A stretch of DNA of 64,000 nucleotides, taken from NCBI GenBank assembly GCA_002205965.3, contig NADL03000454.1, positions 248,001-312,000 on the forward strand. Reading direction: 5' to 3'. This DNA is from Kappaphycus alvarezii (taxonomy: Eukaryota; Rhodophyta; Florideophyceae; Gigartinales; Solieriaceae). The position numbers and the translations under genes were made by a program. Position 1 is the first letter of the stretch, and each line of letters starts with the position of its first letter. A model generated the notes under the pieces. It was not told where the DNA came from. It did not search any database and worked only from the letters and a program-made list of their open reading frames with translations. Of the stretch, positions 1 to 11,104 are shown piece by piece.

Positions 1-1
1 C

Positions 2-3000
2 GTAGCCGCACCTGCATTTAACGCCTTTTCTGTGGCCAGGGGAGCTGCGCCCCGTGTATATGAGGTGATTAGAAGGGAAAGCCAAATTGATCCTCTTGAC
101 GAGGAAAAGGGGAAAATCCTAGACTCTATCAACGGTGAAATTTCCTTCAAGGATGTTTCGTTCAACTATTCCACCCGCGTAGTAGAGGACGAAAACTCCG
201 AAGCTCGCCCATTCGTTCTTGACAAGTTCAACCTGGAGATTCCAGCTGGCACTAGCCATGCTCTAGTGGGTAGCAGTGGCTGTGGGAAGAGTACTACTGT
301 CAGGCTCATTGAACGTTTCTACGACGTCAATTTTGGCCAGGTATTGATTGACGGAATCGATGTGAGAGACTACAATGTCCGCTGGCTTCGCAGCCAGATT
401 GGGTATGTGGGGCAAATGCCAACCCTCTTCATGTTATCCATCCGTGAAAATATCGCACTTGGCGCGGCCATGGAAATGGTCACCGACGACTCTGGTCGCA
501 AGCTTTTGCGTAGGAAGGAAGTGACTGACGAGGAGATTATTGCCGCAGCCAAGAAAGCTAATGCCCATGACTTTATCATGAAGCTCCCAGAGAAATATGA
601 CACTCTCCTTGGTGAGCGTGGTGCTTTGCTCAGTGGAGGACAGAAGCAGAGGATTTGCATCGCTAGGGCACTAATTCGCAACCCTAAGATCTTGTTATTG
701 GACGAGTCCACAAGCGCCTTGGATGCTCAATCAGAGCGTGTCGTGCAGGACGCTTTAGAGGCCGCCTCATCAGGTCGCACAACTGTAACCATCGCACATC
801 GCCTTAGCACCGTCAAGAATGCAGATACTATTTCTGTGATTGACCAAGGAACCGTCGCTGAAAGTGGAACCCACAATGAGTTGATTAACATTGATAACGG
901 TGCCTACAGGAAGCTTGTTGAGTACCAAAACGTTGAAGCAGAAAAGCAAGCTACGGAGCCAGGGCCGTCTGTAGAGGAGACTCCTACGCAAGAGGGTGGC
1001 AAGAGCGTGTACCTAGAATCAATTTCAAAGACGGCCCATAGAGATGGCGATGAGGAGGAAGAGGAGGAAGAGGAAACCGAATTGGTTCAAGGAGCACTTA
1101 AGAGGGCTTTTATGCTTAACATCAACGAGTTGCCATTCATGCTTCTTGGAATGGTTGGTTCGGCCCTTGGCGGTGCTTCGTTCCCAGCAATGGCCATTCT
1201 TTTCGCAAGTGTAAGTTACGAAGTTTTCCTCGCTTGGAAATCAAACCCTCTGCTTGTGAGAGACACGACACATTTACTAACTTTTCCCACGGGTCCATTG
1301 CACCTTTTGATCGAAACAGGTTATCAACGTCCTATTCCAACCAGATAATGCAGCCGAGGTTCGCAAATGGTCTCTTCTCTTTGTTCTTATTGGCGGCGGT
1401 GCGTTTGTTGGATACTTCCTTCAGCTATTCATGCTTGGCATTAGCGGCGAGCGGCTCACCAGGAAGCTTCGTGCGATGGCATTTAGGGCTCTCTTGAAAC
1501 AAGAAATGGGTTTCTTCGATAAGAAAGAGAACTCTGTTGGCCGTCTCACTACCCGGCTATCAACTGAGTCAACTTATGTACAGGGAGTCACTGGAGGAAC
1601 TCTGGGCGGCGCGGCAATGGTAACCAGTACTCTGTTGACAGGTTTTATCATTGCATTTGTTTCCTGCTGGAGAGTAGCACTTGTCGTGACGGTCATTTTC
1701 CCGCTAATGGCAGTTTCCGAGGCGGCGCAAATTCGGCTTGTAACAGGATTTGACAGTGACTCGAACAAAAAGTTTGCACGCGCTGGGGCTGTGGCATCTG
1801 AAGCTGTGGATAACATTGACACGGTTACAGCGTTGGGTGCTCAGGACGTGTTCATTGACAGGTACAACAAAGAATTGGAGGGGCCGTTGAAGAATGGTCG
1901 AAGGACTGCGTTTGTCGGGGGTTTGACCTTCGGTTTTGCAGAGTTCCTTGCACAGGCGCTGTGGGCGCTTTCCTTTTGGGTAGGCTCCATCTTTGTGCGG
2001 GACGGACATTGCACATTTGAAGAACTCATGAAAGCTATTTCTGGGCTATTGTTTGCCGGCTCTGCGCTTGGGCAAGCGGCCTTGTTCATGCCAGACTTTG
2101 GTAAGTCAAAGGTTGCAGCGTCAGATATCTTCCGTCTTCTTGACCGAGTGTCGGAGATCGATCCAACCTCTGGTGAAGGCGTGAGCAAAGAGGTTAATGG
2201 AATGGTTGCATCAGAAAAGGTCAAATTTGAATACCCGACGAGGCCAGACATTCCCGTGCTTCGCGGACTTAGCATCGATATTTCGCCTGGCAAGACTTTA
2301 GCTCTGGTGGGAGAATCTGGCAGTGGCAAATCGACGATTGTGTCTCTCATTGAGAGATTTTATGATCCACGTTCTGGCGGTGTCAAAATTGACGGGACCG
2401 ATGTGCGTGAGTATGAGGTGAAGGGCCTTCGTGATCAACTTGGCATTGTTTCACAGGAGCCAGACCTTTTCAACCGTACTGTACGTGAAAACATTGCTTA
2501 CGGATTGAGTCACGAGGAGGGAGCGCCGGTGACGGACTCTATGATTCAAGAGGCAGCCACGGCTGCAAATGCACATGATTTCATTATGGAGTTGCCCGAT
2601 GGATATGACACGAACGTGGGTGTTCGTGGTAGCAAGCTTTCAGGAGGCCAAAGGCAGCGAGTTGCAATTGCTCGTAGTTTAGTGAGATCGCCAAAGGTTT
2701 TGTTGCTCGATGAGGTAAGCTATGATGCTCTGCTTGTAATTGCGCGGCGCGAGATGATGGTTGCAAGGAGGTTACTGACTGTTGTATTGTTTGTGTGAAT
2801 TTTGGGGATGGTACAGGCAACTAGTGCGTTGGACGCAGTTTCAGAGCGCACTGTACAGGATGCACTTGACGCTGCGGCAAAGGGACGGACGACTATAGCG
2901 ATTGCGCATCGTTTATCAACTATCAAGGATGCGGATGTTATCGGGGTTTTGAAAGACGGGAAGATTGTTGAGAAGGGGACACATGATGAGTTGCTGCGCA

Positions 3001-3056
3001 AGCAAGGAGCATACGCTACGCTGGTCAAGAATCAGCTATCGGAGGCTTCGTCGTAA
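2..3056 (+). CDS. ABCB-type (P-glycoprotein/MDR) ABC transporter, 5'-partial
   Basis: This is the C-terminal part of a full-length ABC subfamily B exporter, which uses ATP to move lipophilic compounds or peptides across a membrane. The frame is open from base 2, so the gene starts outside the window. I read the exons as 2-1210, 1320-2714 and 2817-3056, all joined in phase 0. Order of domains: first nucleotide-binding domain (Walker [10 protein letters not shown], signature LSGGQKQR, Walker B ILLLDEST), a linker with a run of glutamates near 1050-1080, the second transmembrane domain, and the second nucleotide-binding domain ([23 protein letters not shown]). The last intron splits VLLLDE from [10 protein letters not shown], which is exactly where the family sequence continues. 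The stop is TAA. Substrate and membrane cannot be read from the sequence. The family assignment is secure. Confidence 0.95.
1211..1319 (+). other. Spliceosomal intron in the ABC transporter gene
   Basis: A 109-nt intron with GTAAGT donor, a perfect TACTAAC branch site at 1275-1281 and a CAG acceptor. Its removal restores phase 0 and joins two pieces of the second transmembrane domain. Without splicing the frame stops at 1348. Confidence 0.9.
2715..2816 (+). other. Spliceosomal intron in the ABC transporter gene
   Basis: A 102-nt intron with GTAAGC donor and ACAG acceptor. A weaker branch-like TACTGAC lies at 2773-2779. It interrupts the second Walker B/D-loop, and its removal gives the continuous motif [15 protein letters not shown] in phase 0. 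Confidence 0.92.
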
Positions 3057-4900
3057 GCAGTGCATGTAAATGGAAGACAAGCGTTTGGACGGAGGTCAGA
3101 GGTGAAGGGATAGGGGATAAGAAGACGTTTGTTTTCGGACTGTGTCCTTGGTGTTGTGCACATAAACCCAATGGTAGTTGCCGTGTTTTGAGGGGCAGGG
3201 AAGTGGCGCGGTACAACATTTTCTACCAGGAAGCAGTTTACCCAGTAGTCATTGACAGTATAAACATAGAGGCAAACAATCACCGCAACCGAAGACCGAC
3301 TTTGTCATTGGGGTTCGGTGCAAGGAGTCACGCAGTGTCGCTTGCACCAGCTTTTCAGACCGTCGTGAGTAAAGCGTGTTACCACACTCCATAAGTATTG
3401 TATTTCGCTCCTCTCTCCATGGTTATCAAGATGGGCTTGCGTTGCCGGCGTTGGTAGTGAGCAGTTAGGTTGTTACAGTACCGGGCCACTCGGTTGTAGC
3501 GACAACATGGTGGATTTGTTTCAGAAAAGCCGAGTGAGATATTTCGACAAGCCAATCCAATAGAAATGGCACAAAGAAATAGCAAACGAAAAAGCTCATA
3601 TCCTCAACCAGTAAAATTGCAGATATCTTTGTATGCATCATAAATACATGTAAATCAACTCATACCGTATGGCGCATCCATTTGCACCAAGCAAACAATA
3701 GCCAGCTGTGACAACTTTTGATACCTATGTCACGTTACAACCGAAAACTAGACTAGTTTACGGCATGCATTGCAAGCAAGATAAACAAAAAGCGGTGCCC
3801 TAAATATTACAAACCACGCGGTGCACTTGACGCCAAGATATGGCACACACTGGCATTTCTCCCATACTGCACCGCTTCAAACGTCACACCGCGATCGAAA
3901 GAGGACCCTGCAACTCACCACAGGTGTATGTATGCCCCCCCCCGCAACTCACCACATTCGTCTACAAGGCAATGCGCACAAGGGATCCAACTCGCGTATA
4001 AACAATCATACAACCGCGCTGCGTGCGTCTCAGCATCGATGTAGTGGTGTTGAGGGCTGGGGTTTCGAGGCGGGACGGTGGGAGGGATTCGGAGGCGGGT
4101 GGGTGTTTGGATGGGGGTGTTGTGAAGGGCGGTGCGTGATGGAGGGGGGGTGGATTGGTGGTGTATGACATGGGAGTGGGTTGGATGGGGTGGTGGTGGT
4201 GGATTGTGGGGTGTTGGGGGTTTTGCGGGGGTTGAATGGGATTCAGGGCGTGCGAGAGTGGAGCGGCGGTTGGGGAGGCGGGGGTGGAGGTATCGTACGT
4301 GTGTATGATTGGTATTGACAACACCCGGGAGGATAAGATTGGGATGCATTTATGGTGAGTGTGGTGAATAGGGGCAAGAGATTTTGTGCGGCCGTGAAAA
4401 GTGGAACGGAAATATTGGATATTCAGTGAAAGTGAGGGACGGTTGAGCGAATGATTTGGGCGTTGGGAAGTGAGCAAGAGTGAGGAGTTACAGGAGAGGC
4501 GGTTATATTGGGCCGGGAGATTCGTGCAAGGTTGTGTAGCCAATGGCGATGACTTGTGAACTAGGGTACACACCAAGGCGTAATAGGATTGGTAGAACCA
4601 ACGTATGACTTTTTTTGGTTGCATGGTTTGATGTGGAAAATGCATCTCTCTTTTTTCATGCGAAAATAAATACAATAAATATCAATTGCAATCTAAACCA
4701 ACGTTGGAAAATATCGGCGTAAACGCCACCGCAAAAAAAACATACAAAACACTCAAAATTTGCATCATCATTTCATATTGACTTTAAGCCCTTGTCAACA
4801 CAGCTGCGCTCGACTAGTCTACTGGACCTAGGCTAGATATGTTGGGACGTATCCTCCTAATTATATTCAAAATTCACTATCCATCCCATCGTTGAAATTC
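3057..4900. other. Intergenic region with a G/T-rich, C-poor tract
   Basis: I see no supportable gene between the transporter and the phosphorylase. From about 4030 to 4345 the plus strand is very rich in G and T and poor in C, with many GGG runs that could form G-quadruplexes. The opposite strand therefore reads as a long low-complexity Pro/His/Thr frame, which I regard as a by-product. The flanks are AT-rich. Confidence 0.6.
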
Positions 4901-4959
4901 TCCCCGATCATTTCCTGCCTTGGTAAACGCATCGAGACCCCGCCTGTTTCCCATCGCCC

Positions 4960-5120
4960 TCTCGAATGCAATTGCTGTAACCTCCTCACTCCCCACTTCA
5001 ACCCGCCTACAAATCTCCTCCTCCCAAACCCCACATTCCCAATATAGACTCCACTTTCTTCATACCCTTACCCCCTCTACCCCGCCCCACCACCCCCATC
5101 CAACCAATACCACACCAACC
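4960..5120 (+). promoter_or_regulatory. CT/CA-rich 5' leader of the phosphorylase gene
   Basis: A pyrimidine- and CA-rich stretch with almost no G runs directly before the ATG, ending CACACCAACC-ATG. The same ending (ACACAACC-ATG) precedes LEO1 at 9881 and a short reading frame at 35737, which suggests a local start context. The exact transcription start is not visible. Confidence 0.45.
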
Positions 5121-7731
5121 ATGAAGGCACGCACCTCCTCCTTCCGCGACCTCCTTCACGGCACCATCTCGGAGCCCGAGTCTCGTTACTCCGTCACGGG
5201 TACCACCACCCCGCAGGCAGAGTCTCCGGATGCTTCTAGTAGTAAGCGCAACAAGTTGTTGGCCTCACTCATGTCCCAGTATCTAGCCCGAGATGTCCCG
5301 GCCATTCAACGTCAGATTGTCAATCATGTGGAATACACCCTCGCTCGAACACGCTACAACTTTGATTCCTTCGGCGCCTATCAGGCCACTGCTTTGTCGG
5401 TCCGTGATCGCTTGATCGAGAGTTGGAATGATACGCAGCAGTATTTTACGGAGCGTGATGTCAAGAGGGTTTATTATCTTAGTTTGGAGTATTTGATGGG
5501 CAGGTATTTGACCAACTCGTTGATGAATATCGGTATTCATAACCAGTTTTCTGAGGCTTTGGCGGGACTGGGGTTTAAGATGGAGGATGTTGCCACCGAG
5601 GAGCGTGATCCAGGCTTGGGCAATGGCGGCTTGGGTCGTCTGGCCGCCTGTTTCATGGATTCGCTTGCTACTCTAAACTATCCGGCTTGGGGTTATGGCA
5701 TTCGTTACAAGTATGGCATGTTTGAACAACGTGTTCATGATGGTTACCAGGTCGAGATTCCGGATTACTGGCTTACCTATGGCAATCCGTGGGAGATTGA
5801 GCGTTTGGATGTGTCCTACCCGGTTCGTTTCTACGGCCATGTTGAATCCACCGGCCATGGCTTCAAGTGGACTGGCGGTGAGATTATTCGCGCCGTGGCC
5901 TATGATTCTCCGATCCCGGGTTATGACACATACAATACCTTGAATCTCAGGTTGTGGAGTGCCCAGCCGGCAAAGGAGTTTGACCTGTCTTCTTTTTCAA
6001 GGGGGTGACTATTATGGTGCCGTCGCGGAGAAGGAGGGCAGCGAGAAAATCTCGTCGGTATTGTATCCGAATGATTCGACAGAGGCTGGCAAGGAGCTGC
6101 GCTTGAAACAGCAGTTCTTCTTTGTGTCGGCCACGTTGCAGGATGTCTTGAGGCGTTTCAAGAAGATTCAGAGGCCGTTGACGGAGCTTCCTACCAAGGT
6201 GGCTATTCAGTTGAATGACACACACCCAACCATTGGTGTGGTTGAGTTGATGAGGATCTTAATGGATGAGGAAGGTCTGGGCTGGACGGCAAGTTGGGCC
6301 ACCGTCAAAAAGGTGTTTTCCTACACGAATCACACTGTGCTTCCAGAGGCCCTTGAGAAATGGTCCGTGTCGTTGATGGAAAAGTTGTTGCCGAGGCACA
6401 TGATGATAATTTACGAGATCAATCGCCGCCATTTGGAAGCCACGGCGCAAAAGTATCCGAATGACGGTCACAAGTTGCAGAGGATGAGCATCATTGAGGA
6501 TGGATACCCAAAGATGGTGCGTATGGCTCAGCTGGCTGTCGTCGGGTCTCACACTGTCAACGGTGTGGCCGCTATTCACTCCGGCCTGGTTGCGTCCCGT
6601 CTGTTTCCGGATTTTGCCAAGGATGGGTATCGCATCTTGAACATGACCAATGGGGTGACGCCGCGCCGTTGGGTCCAACAAGCAAACCCGTCTTTGTCCA
6701 CGATATTTTCGCGTTGGGTGGAGACGGATGAATGGGTGGTTGATTACGAGTTGGCCAGGGGTTTGGAGCAGTATGTTAATAACGCAGACTTGCAGAGGGA
6801 ATTTGCAGAGTCCAAGCTGGAAAACAAGAAGCGTCTCGCAGCATACATCAAGCACAAGTTCAATGTTGAGGTCAACTGCGAGGCACTGTTTGATATTCAG
6901 ATTAAGCGTATTCATGAGTACAAGAGACAGCTGCTGAATATTTTGGGGGTCATAGCCCGCTACAACAAGATTAAGAAAATGAATTCGGAGGAAAGGGCAA
7001 ACATGGTGCCCAAGGTGGTGATAATTGGCGGCAAGGCGGCAGCGTCGTACGTGCAGGCCAAGCACATTATCCGCCTGATTAATGGAGTGTCGCATGTGGT
7101 TAACAACGACCCGGCAGTCGGTGATCTGCTCAAGCTGTTCTTCTTGCCAAACTACAATGTGACGCTTGCGGAAAAGATTATCCCTGCGAATGACATCTCG
7201 CAGCACATCTCGACGGCAGGAATGGAGGCCTCAGGAACCTCGAATATGAAGTTTGTGATGAACGGTGGGTTAATTGTCGGAACAATGGATGGAGCAAACA
7301 TTGAGATTCGAGAAGAGATTGGCAAGGACAATATGTTTGTGTTTGGTTTGTTGACGCCAGAGGTTGATCACGCCAGGAATCAGTTGAAATACGGAGAGTA
7401 TAAGGTGCGTGATGACCGATTGGCGGAGGCGATGAATCAGATTCAGAGCAACATGTACTGCGGATCAGACACGAGCGGACCTATCATGAACTCATTGCAG
7501 GCATACAATGATTACTATTTGGTGACTCGGGACTTTTCGTCCTATATGGATGCAATGGATCGCGTGGACCAGTCATTCAAGGACAAGACGGCGTGGGTGA
7601 AGAAGACGATTTTGTCAGTGGCTCGTATGGGCAAGTTTTCGTCGGATCGCACTATTCGTGAGTATGCCGAGCAGATCTGGGACATTGAAGCGACGCCGTT
7701 TATCCCAGGGTCCATATCCTACAAGTCGTAG
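5121..7731 (+). CDS. Alpha-glucan (glycogen/starch) phosphorylase, with a one-base frame break
   Basis: A PLP-dependent GT35 phosphorylase that releases glucose-1-phosphate from storage alpha-glucan. In red algae this would act on cytosolic floridean starch. The start is ATG 5121; the frame is open upstream but has no earlier ATG. Visible motifs are the catalytic-core [29 protein letters not shown], and the cofactor region [10 protein letters not shown] with the PLP lysine (codon 7249-7251, near residue 710). The length is about 869 residues, normal for the family. The frame breaks at 5998-6008: the first part ends DLSSFSRG-stop and the next part resumes [10 protein letters not shown] in another frame. 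Family members are continuous here, and removing one G from the GGGGG run restores [12 protein letters not shown] sequencing error, a recent mutation or programmed frameshifting are all possible; the rest of the gene is intact, which favours the first. No transit peptide is obvious. Confidence 0.95.
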
Positions 7732-8640
7732 GTCGGATTATCCGTCAAGTGAACCTCTAGTATCTCCTGTAGTTTGGAGCATTCCCTAATTTTGTCTTGG
7801 ACTACTGGACCTACCGTTGCTTTCTTATGTGCAAGTCAAAAATTCGCAAGAGAGTTGGATGCATGGAGCTCCAGACTAGGGGAAATTTTTTGTCCGTTGT
7901 GACGCTCAGTGCTCAGGAACCGATACGATAGCTCAGACTGCGCAGTCCGATATTTCCGCAGCCCTTTAGTAAACGAAAACGTAATAGTGGGTTTAGCAAG
8001 TTCTTTGCAGGATGTGAGGATGCGTCTTCACCCACCCACAAGCTGGATGGGGTACTGTGAGTATCACTACAACGTAGTGCTGCCACCGTTCATCAGAGGC
8101 AGAAGAGTGGAACAGGTGCACGACCTGAGCAGTCGAGGAGAGCATGAGCATCGTCAGAGACAATTTTCAGCACCTTGGCAGTAGGTAATGTTCAGGATTT
8201 GTTTGACCTGCGTTTTTATACCCGAAGTACCCGAAAAAACCTACGTGTTGGCCTCTGCAAAGATAGCGCTGAATCGACTTGAATCGTCAAAAGGAGAAAA
8301 TTTTGGGACACCGTACTGTACTGTACAGTAGGTACTGTACAACATGTGTACAGTTTCAAAAGCATATTTCCCCATGCTTTGTACATAAACTGTCCTGTGC
8401 ACTACAGTTTGATATGGTCTCGTCTAAACGCGGCCTGTTGTCTGGTAACCCGACATCTTTCTACATATGGCATTCCTTCTGTGAATAGCAGACGTCTTCT
8501 TTCTCCAGATAGTAGAATGAAGACGTCGTCTGCTTTCTTCCTTGTTACGCAACGCCTCTCTCACAAACTCCCCTCGTTCTCAGCCTCCCGAGCTCCCACA
8601 GTAAGCACACTCCCTATTTCCCCCTTTAGTAAAACGCCAG
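7732..8640. other. Intergenic region without a recognised gene
   Basis: Only short unsupported reading frames are present. At 8311-8349 there is a cluster of overlapping TACTGTAC/TACAGTA motifs, the first of several such clusters in the window. Confidence 0.5.
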
Positions 8641-9110
8641 TGCAAAAGAAACTGAGAAATCCAGCGAAGAGATCAACACCTTGCCGCGCCTCCCGGTGGC
8701 GTACGACGTCACAGTAACATCGCCATTCCAAGAGGGGTTCATGTCCATTGGAGCGTGCGAGGCGCACGCCGTTGCCAATGCAGCGGAAAGACGGAAAAAT
8801 AGGGAGCTTGCCAGAAAAGTAGCAGCCATCCCCGGTGAAGCCCTCCCAGCACGATCGAAATTGGGATGGACGTTTGTGCCGCTAGCCTACAACTCGCTTG
8901 GATTTCGCCGTCTGCGACGACGTCGAAGATAATCGATGAATACGCGGCCGCTGTCGTGACCCGCAGCGGATGCTCAACGGGAGGAGTGAAGACTCGGCTT
9001 TATCAGCAGCTTCGTTATGCGATTTGGTCCACGTGTGCCGCGTCTGTAATATGTCGCGCCCCACAACATGCAAGAGTTCAGCCACCCTATTCAAACCTAA
9101 ATGTTTTAGG
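8640..9110 (+). mobile_element. LINE fragment: 3' end of the RLE-type retrotransposon family
   Basis: This encodes the C-terminal end of the LINE protein, beginning near LPVAYDVTVTSPFQEG, then FVPLAYNSLG. A frameshift near 8905 moves to a second frame with STGGVKTRLYQQL and YAIWSTCAASV. The same protein block is found at 43.9, 47.9-48.4 and 49.8-50.2 kb. The last codons (QPPYS) and the short 3' tail also correspond to those copies. There is no reverse transcriptase upstream, so this is a 5'-truncated dead copy. Confidence 0.75.
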
Positions 9111-9189
9111 TTTGTTACAGTGGGGTATGCAGGACGTTGCATGTTGCACCTGCATAGTCTATGTCGGGTCGGCTAGTTTGAAAGCATGA

Positions 9190-9545
9190 TCAAGTAGACA
9201 GGCCGACGCGCCGACGCGATGCATGTGATAGCGGGCGCGGGGTCAGCGACCTTGTGGAGCAGCTGGAAGGTGCGGCGGCAACTTTCAATTTTTGCGCGGA
9301 GAAAGGAAGCGGTGAACACCCGATTGCCGAGCGGAGCCCCCAGAAGTTCAAACTCATCCGAGGAGCATTTTTCGAGGCGGAACTCTCGGAAAAAGGCTTC
9401 GCGCTATGGCCGCCCGACGGTTGGCCAAAAGATGCGAGTTTTGTCCGGGTTGACGTGTAGGCCGTAAGCAGGTCCCTCGTCCCGAAGAATCCGAGCGACA
9501 CGCCGTAGGGAGGAGCAAATCATCCGCACTATCGCAATGCTTTCA
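9190..9545 (-). mobile_element. LINE fragment: reverse transcriptase palm/thumb piece
   Basis: Read on the minus strand, this stretch gives SADDLLL (a degenerate YADD motif near 9530) and then, in another frame, GLHVNPDKTRIFWP, LLGAPLGN and ESCRRTFQLLHKV. This is the post-YADD part of a LINE reverse transcriptase and matches the order at 46.7-47.0 kb (GLYLNHAKTRLFWP and so on). It is broken by at least one frameshift and a stop, and lies opposite to the neighbouring 3'-end fragment, so the two come from separate insertions or a rearrangement. Confidence 0.7.
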
Positions 9546-9880
9546 TCTTATGACGCAGAGTGAAAATTTGTTTTCCTATCAATAGGGAAGCAATTCCTTT
9601 TGAAGTAGTGTGAAAAGCTACTACTGTACTGGTTTTCAAAAAAAAAGTTTTAGCTTTTCACAAAAAAAACAAAAACTGTAGTTTTCAAAATTCTTTCACC
9701 TAATTTCAGTGTGAAAGCTGGTGATTTCCATTTTAACACCAACAACTGCACACCCCAACCGACAGTGAAGAAGCGTAAATAGTGCTGACTCGGTCATCCT
9801 ACGCTCCGCCTTATCCTACTACGAAAACCTTTCCCATTTCGCAACTGCAATACACTCCGTTCCACATCTCTCACACAACC
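9546..9880 (+). promoter_or_regulatory. Upstream region and leader of LEO1
   Basis: An AT-rich segment with A runs (9635-9675) is followed by a CT/CA-rich leader ending CACACAACC-ATG at 9881. I see no clear TATA box. The frame is open upstream of the ATG to about 9782, but the leader composition argues that it is untranslated. Confidence 0.4.
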
Positions 9881-10984
9881 ATGTCCGACTCTGAAGGCTC
9901 TCTCGAACCGCGCCGCCCGTCTGATCCTGCGACCGCGTCTGCTACAGCGGCCCAATTTGCCTCTCTCTCCGACGATGATTCTGACGACGGTCGCATCCGC
10001 CCTGCGCAATCCACCGCGTCCCGCCCCCCCCGATCCCCCACCCCCTCGCGCTCCCCCTCGCCTTCCTCCGTCGGCGAACCCGCCAATCGTTCCCCCTCTC
10101 CCGAGGCACCCCCTCGCCCTCGCACCCCTACGCCAACCCTAATCAAGTCGGCAAACACTTTGGGCGCTCGGCCCGACACTGTTGACCTGGTGCATTTTCC
10201 TCCCAATATTTCGCTCCGTCCGGCAATCACTACCAGCCTTCAACAAGTTCCGCAGGAGCAAGATCCTATTCTTTTCCGACTCAAGCCGGGTATCAAGAAA
10301 ACGAAAAGCGCTGTCGACACCCTACTGGGTCATCTTCGGGAGAACCCCGACGACCCGCTTTCCCTTCCGTCACTGCTCCAATCTAACGCCAATCTCATCA
10401 CCTGGTCTGACGGCTCTCGCACACTCGCTATAGGCCAGACCCAATTTCTTCTTATTGACGACACACTCGCCTCCAAGCACCTTACATTCCGCGCCCAATC
10501 CGAGCGTCTTTACACCTGTGATGCACGTGTCCGAAAGGTTGTCCGTGTTCAACCAACCTCTACCTCCGATGCACGCACCAAACTAGCGATGGCTACCGCT
10601 CGTATGCGTGCCACAAGTAAACAACGTGAAGGGCGTACCATGTTAAGATGTATGGACGATCGAGGTGAGCAGCAAGAAATGAAGGCCAAAATGGAGAACA
10701 TGCGCAAGGAGAGGGAACGTGCTAGACTGGAGGCCAAGCGAAGACAGGCCCGGGAGCGTCATGTGCGCCCAAATCGTGTCTTGTCGGTCGACCAGTTGGA
10801 GAGCGATTATGAGAGTGAGGAGGACCATGTGAAGAAGATGGAGGAACGTATGGATGCGGAGCGATTGATAAAGGCTAAACGAGCTGCTGCGCCGAGGATG
10901 AGGGAGATGCCAGTGAAGCGGCGTAAGGCTGGAGGTAGACGTGTCGTTGCCGCTGATGATGATGAGAGTGATGAGAGTGACTAG
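9881..10984 (+). CDS. LEO1: LEO1, subunit of the PAF1 transcription-elongation complex
   Basis: LEO1 is a nuclear subunit of the RNA polymerase II-associated PAF1 complex, which promotes elongation and co-transcriptional histone modification. The protein has 367 residues. It starts with a Ser/Asp/Pro-rich disordered tail. The Leo1 core is at about 98-262: DLVHFPPNISLRP, then NLITWSDGSRTLAIG and KLAMATARMRATSKQREGRT. Family members have the same order: an N-terminal hydrophobic strand, the WSDGS motif and the polar THRKMTLSLADR-like strand. After it come a charged helix (MKAKMENMRKERERARLEAK) and an acidic/basic tail. ATG 9881 is chosen because it follows the CA-rich leader and no earlier ATG is in frame. 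The gene is intronless and convergent with the ATPase gene at 11105. Confidence 0.88.
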   Translation: MSDSEGSLEPRRPSDPATASATAAQFASLSDDDSDDGRIRPAQSTASRPPRSPTPSRSPSPSSVGEPANRSPSPEAPPRPRTPTPTLIKSANTLGARPDTVDLVHFPPNISLRPAITTSLQQVPQEQDPILFRLKPGIKKTKSAVDTLLGHLRENPDDPLSLPSLLQSNANLITWSDGSRTLAIGQTQFLLIDDTLASKHLTFRAQSERLYTCDARVRKVVRVQPTSTSDARTKLAMATARMRATSKQREGRTMLRCMDDRGEQQEMKAKMENMRKERERARLEAKRRQARERHVRPNRVLSVDQLESDYESEEDHVKKMEERMDAERLIKAKRAAAPRMREMPVKRRKAGGRRVVAADDDESDESD

Positions 10985-11104
10985 TGGGGCCCAAAGCATA
11001 CCCTACTTTGGAAATTAGAGGCACGCCTAACTTGTCAAGTAGTTTGTTGTCCTAATACCAGGACCAACCCTTACGCTCGCATATTCACTTGTGGTTCCTA
11101 CCTC

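Noticed and set aside
3962-4675. A 237-codon minus-strand frame rich in Pro, His and Thr
   Set aside because: It follows from the G/T skew of the plus strand; the protein is low-complexity with no domain, and no leader or conserved start is visible.
6259-7206. A 315-codon minus-strand frame opposite the phosphorylase
   Set aside because: It is the antisense shadow of a strongly conserved gene, and its translation has no recognisable domain.
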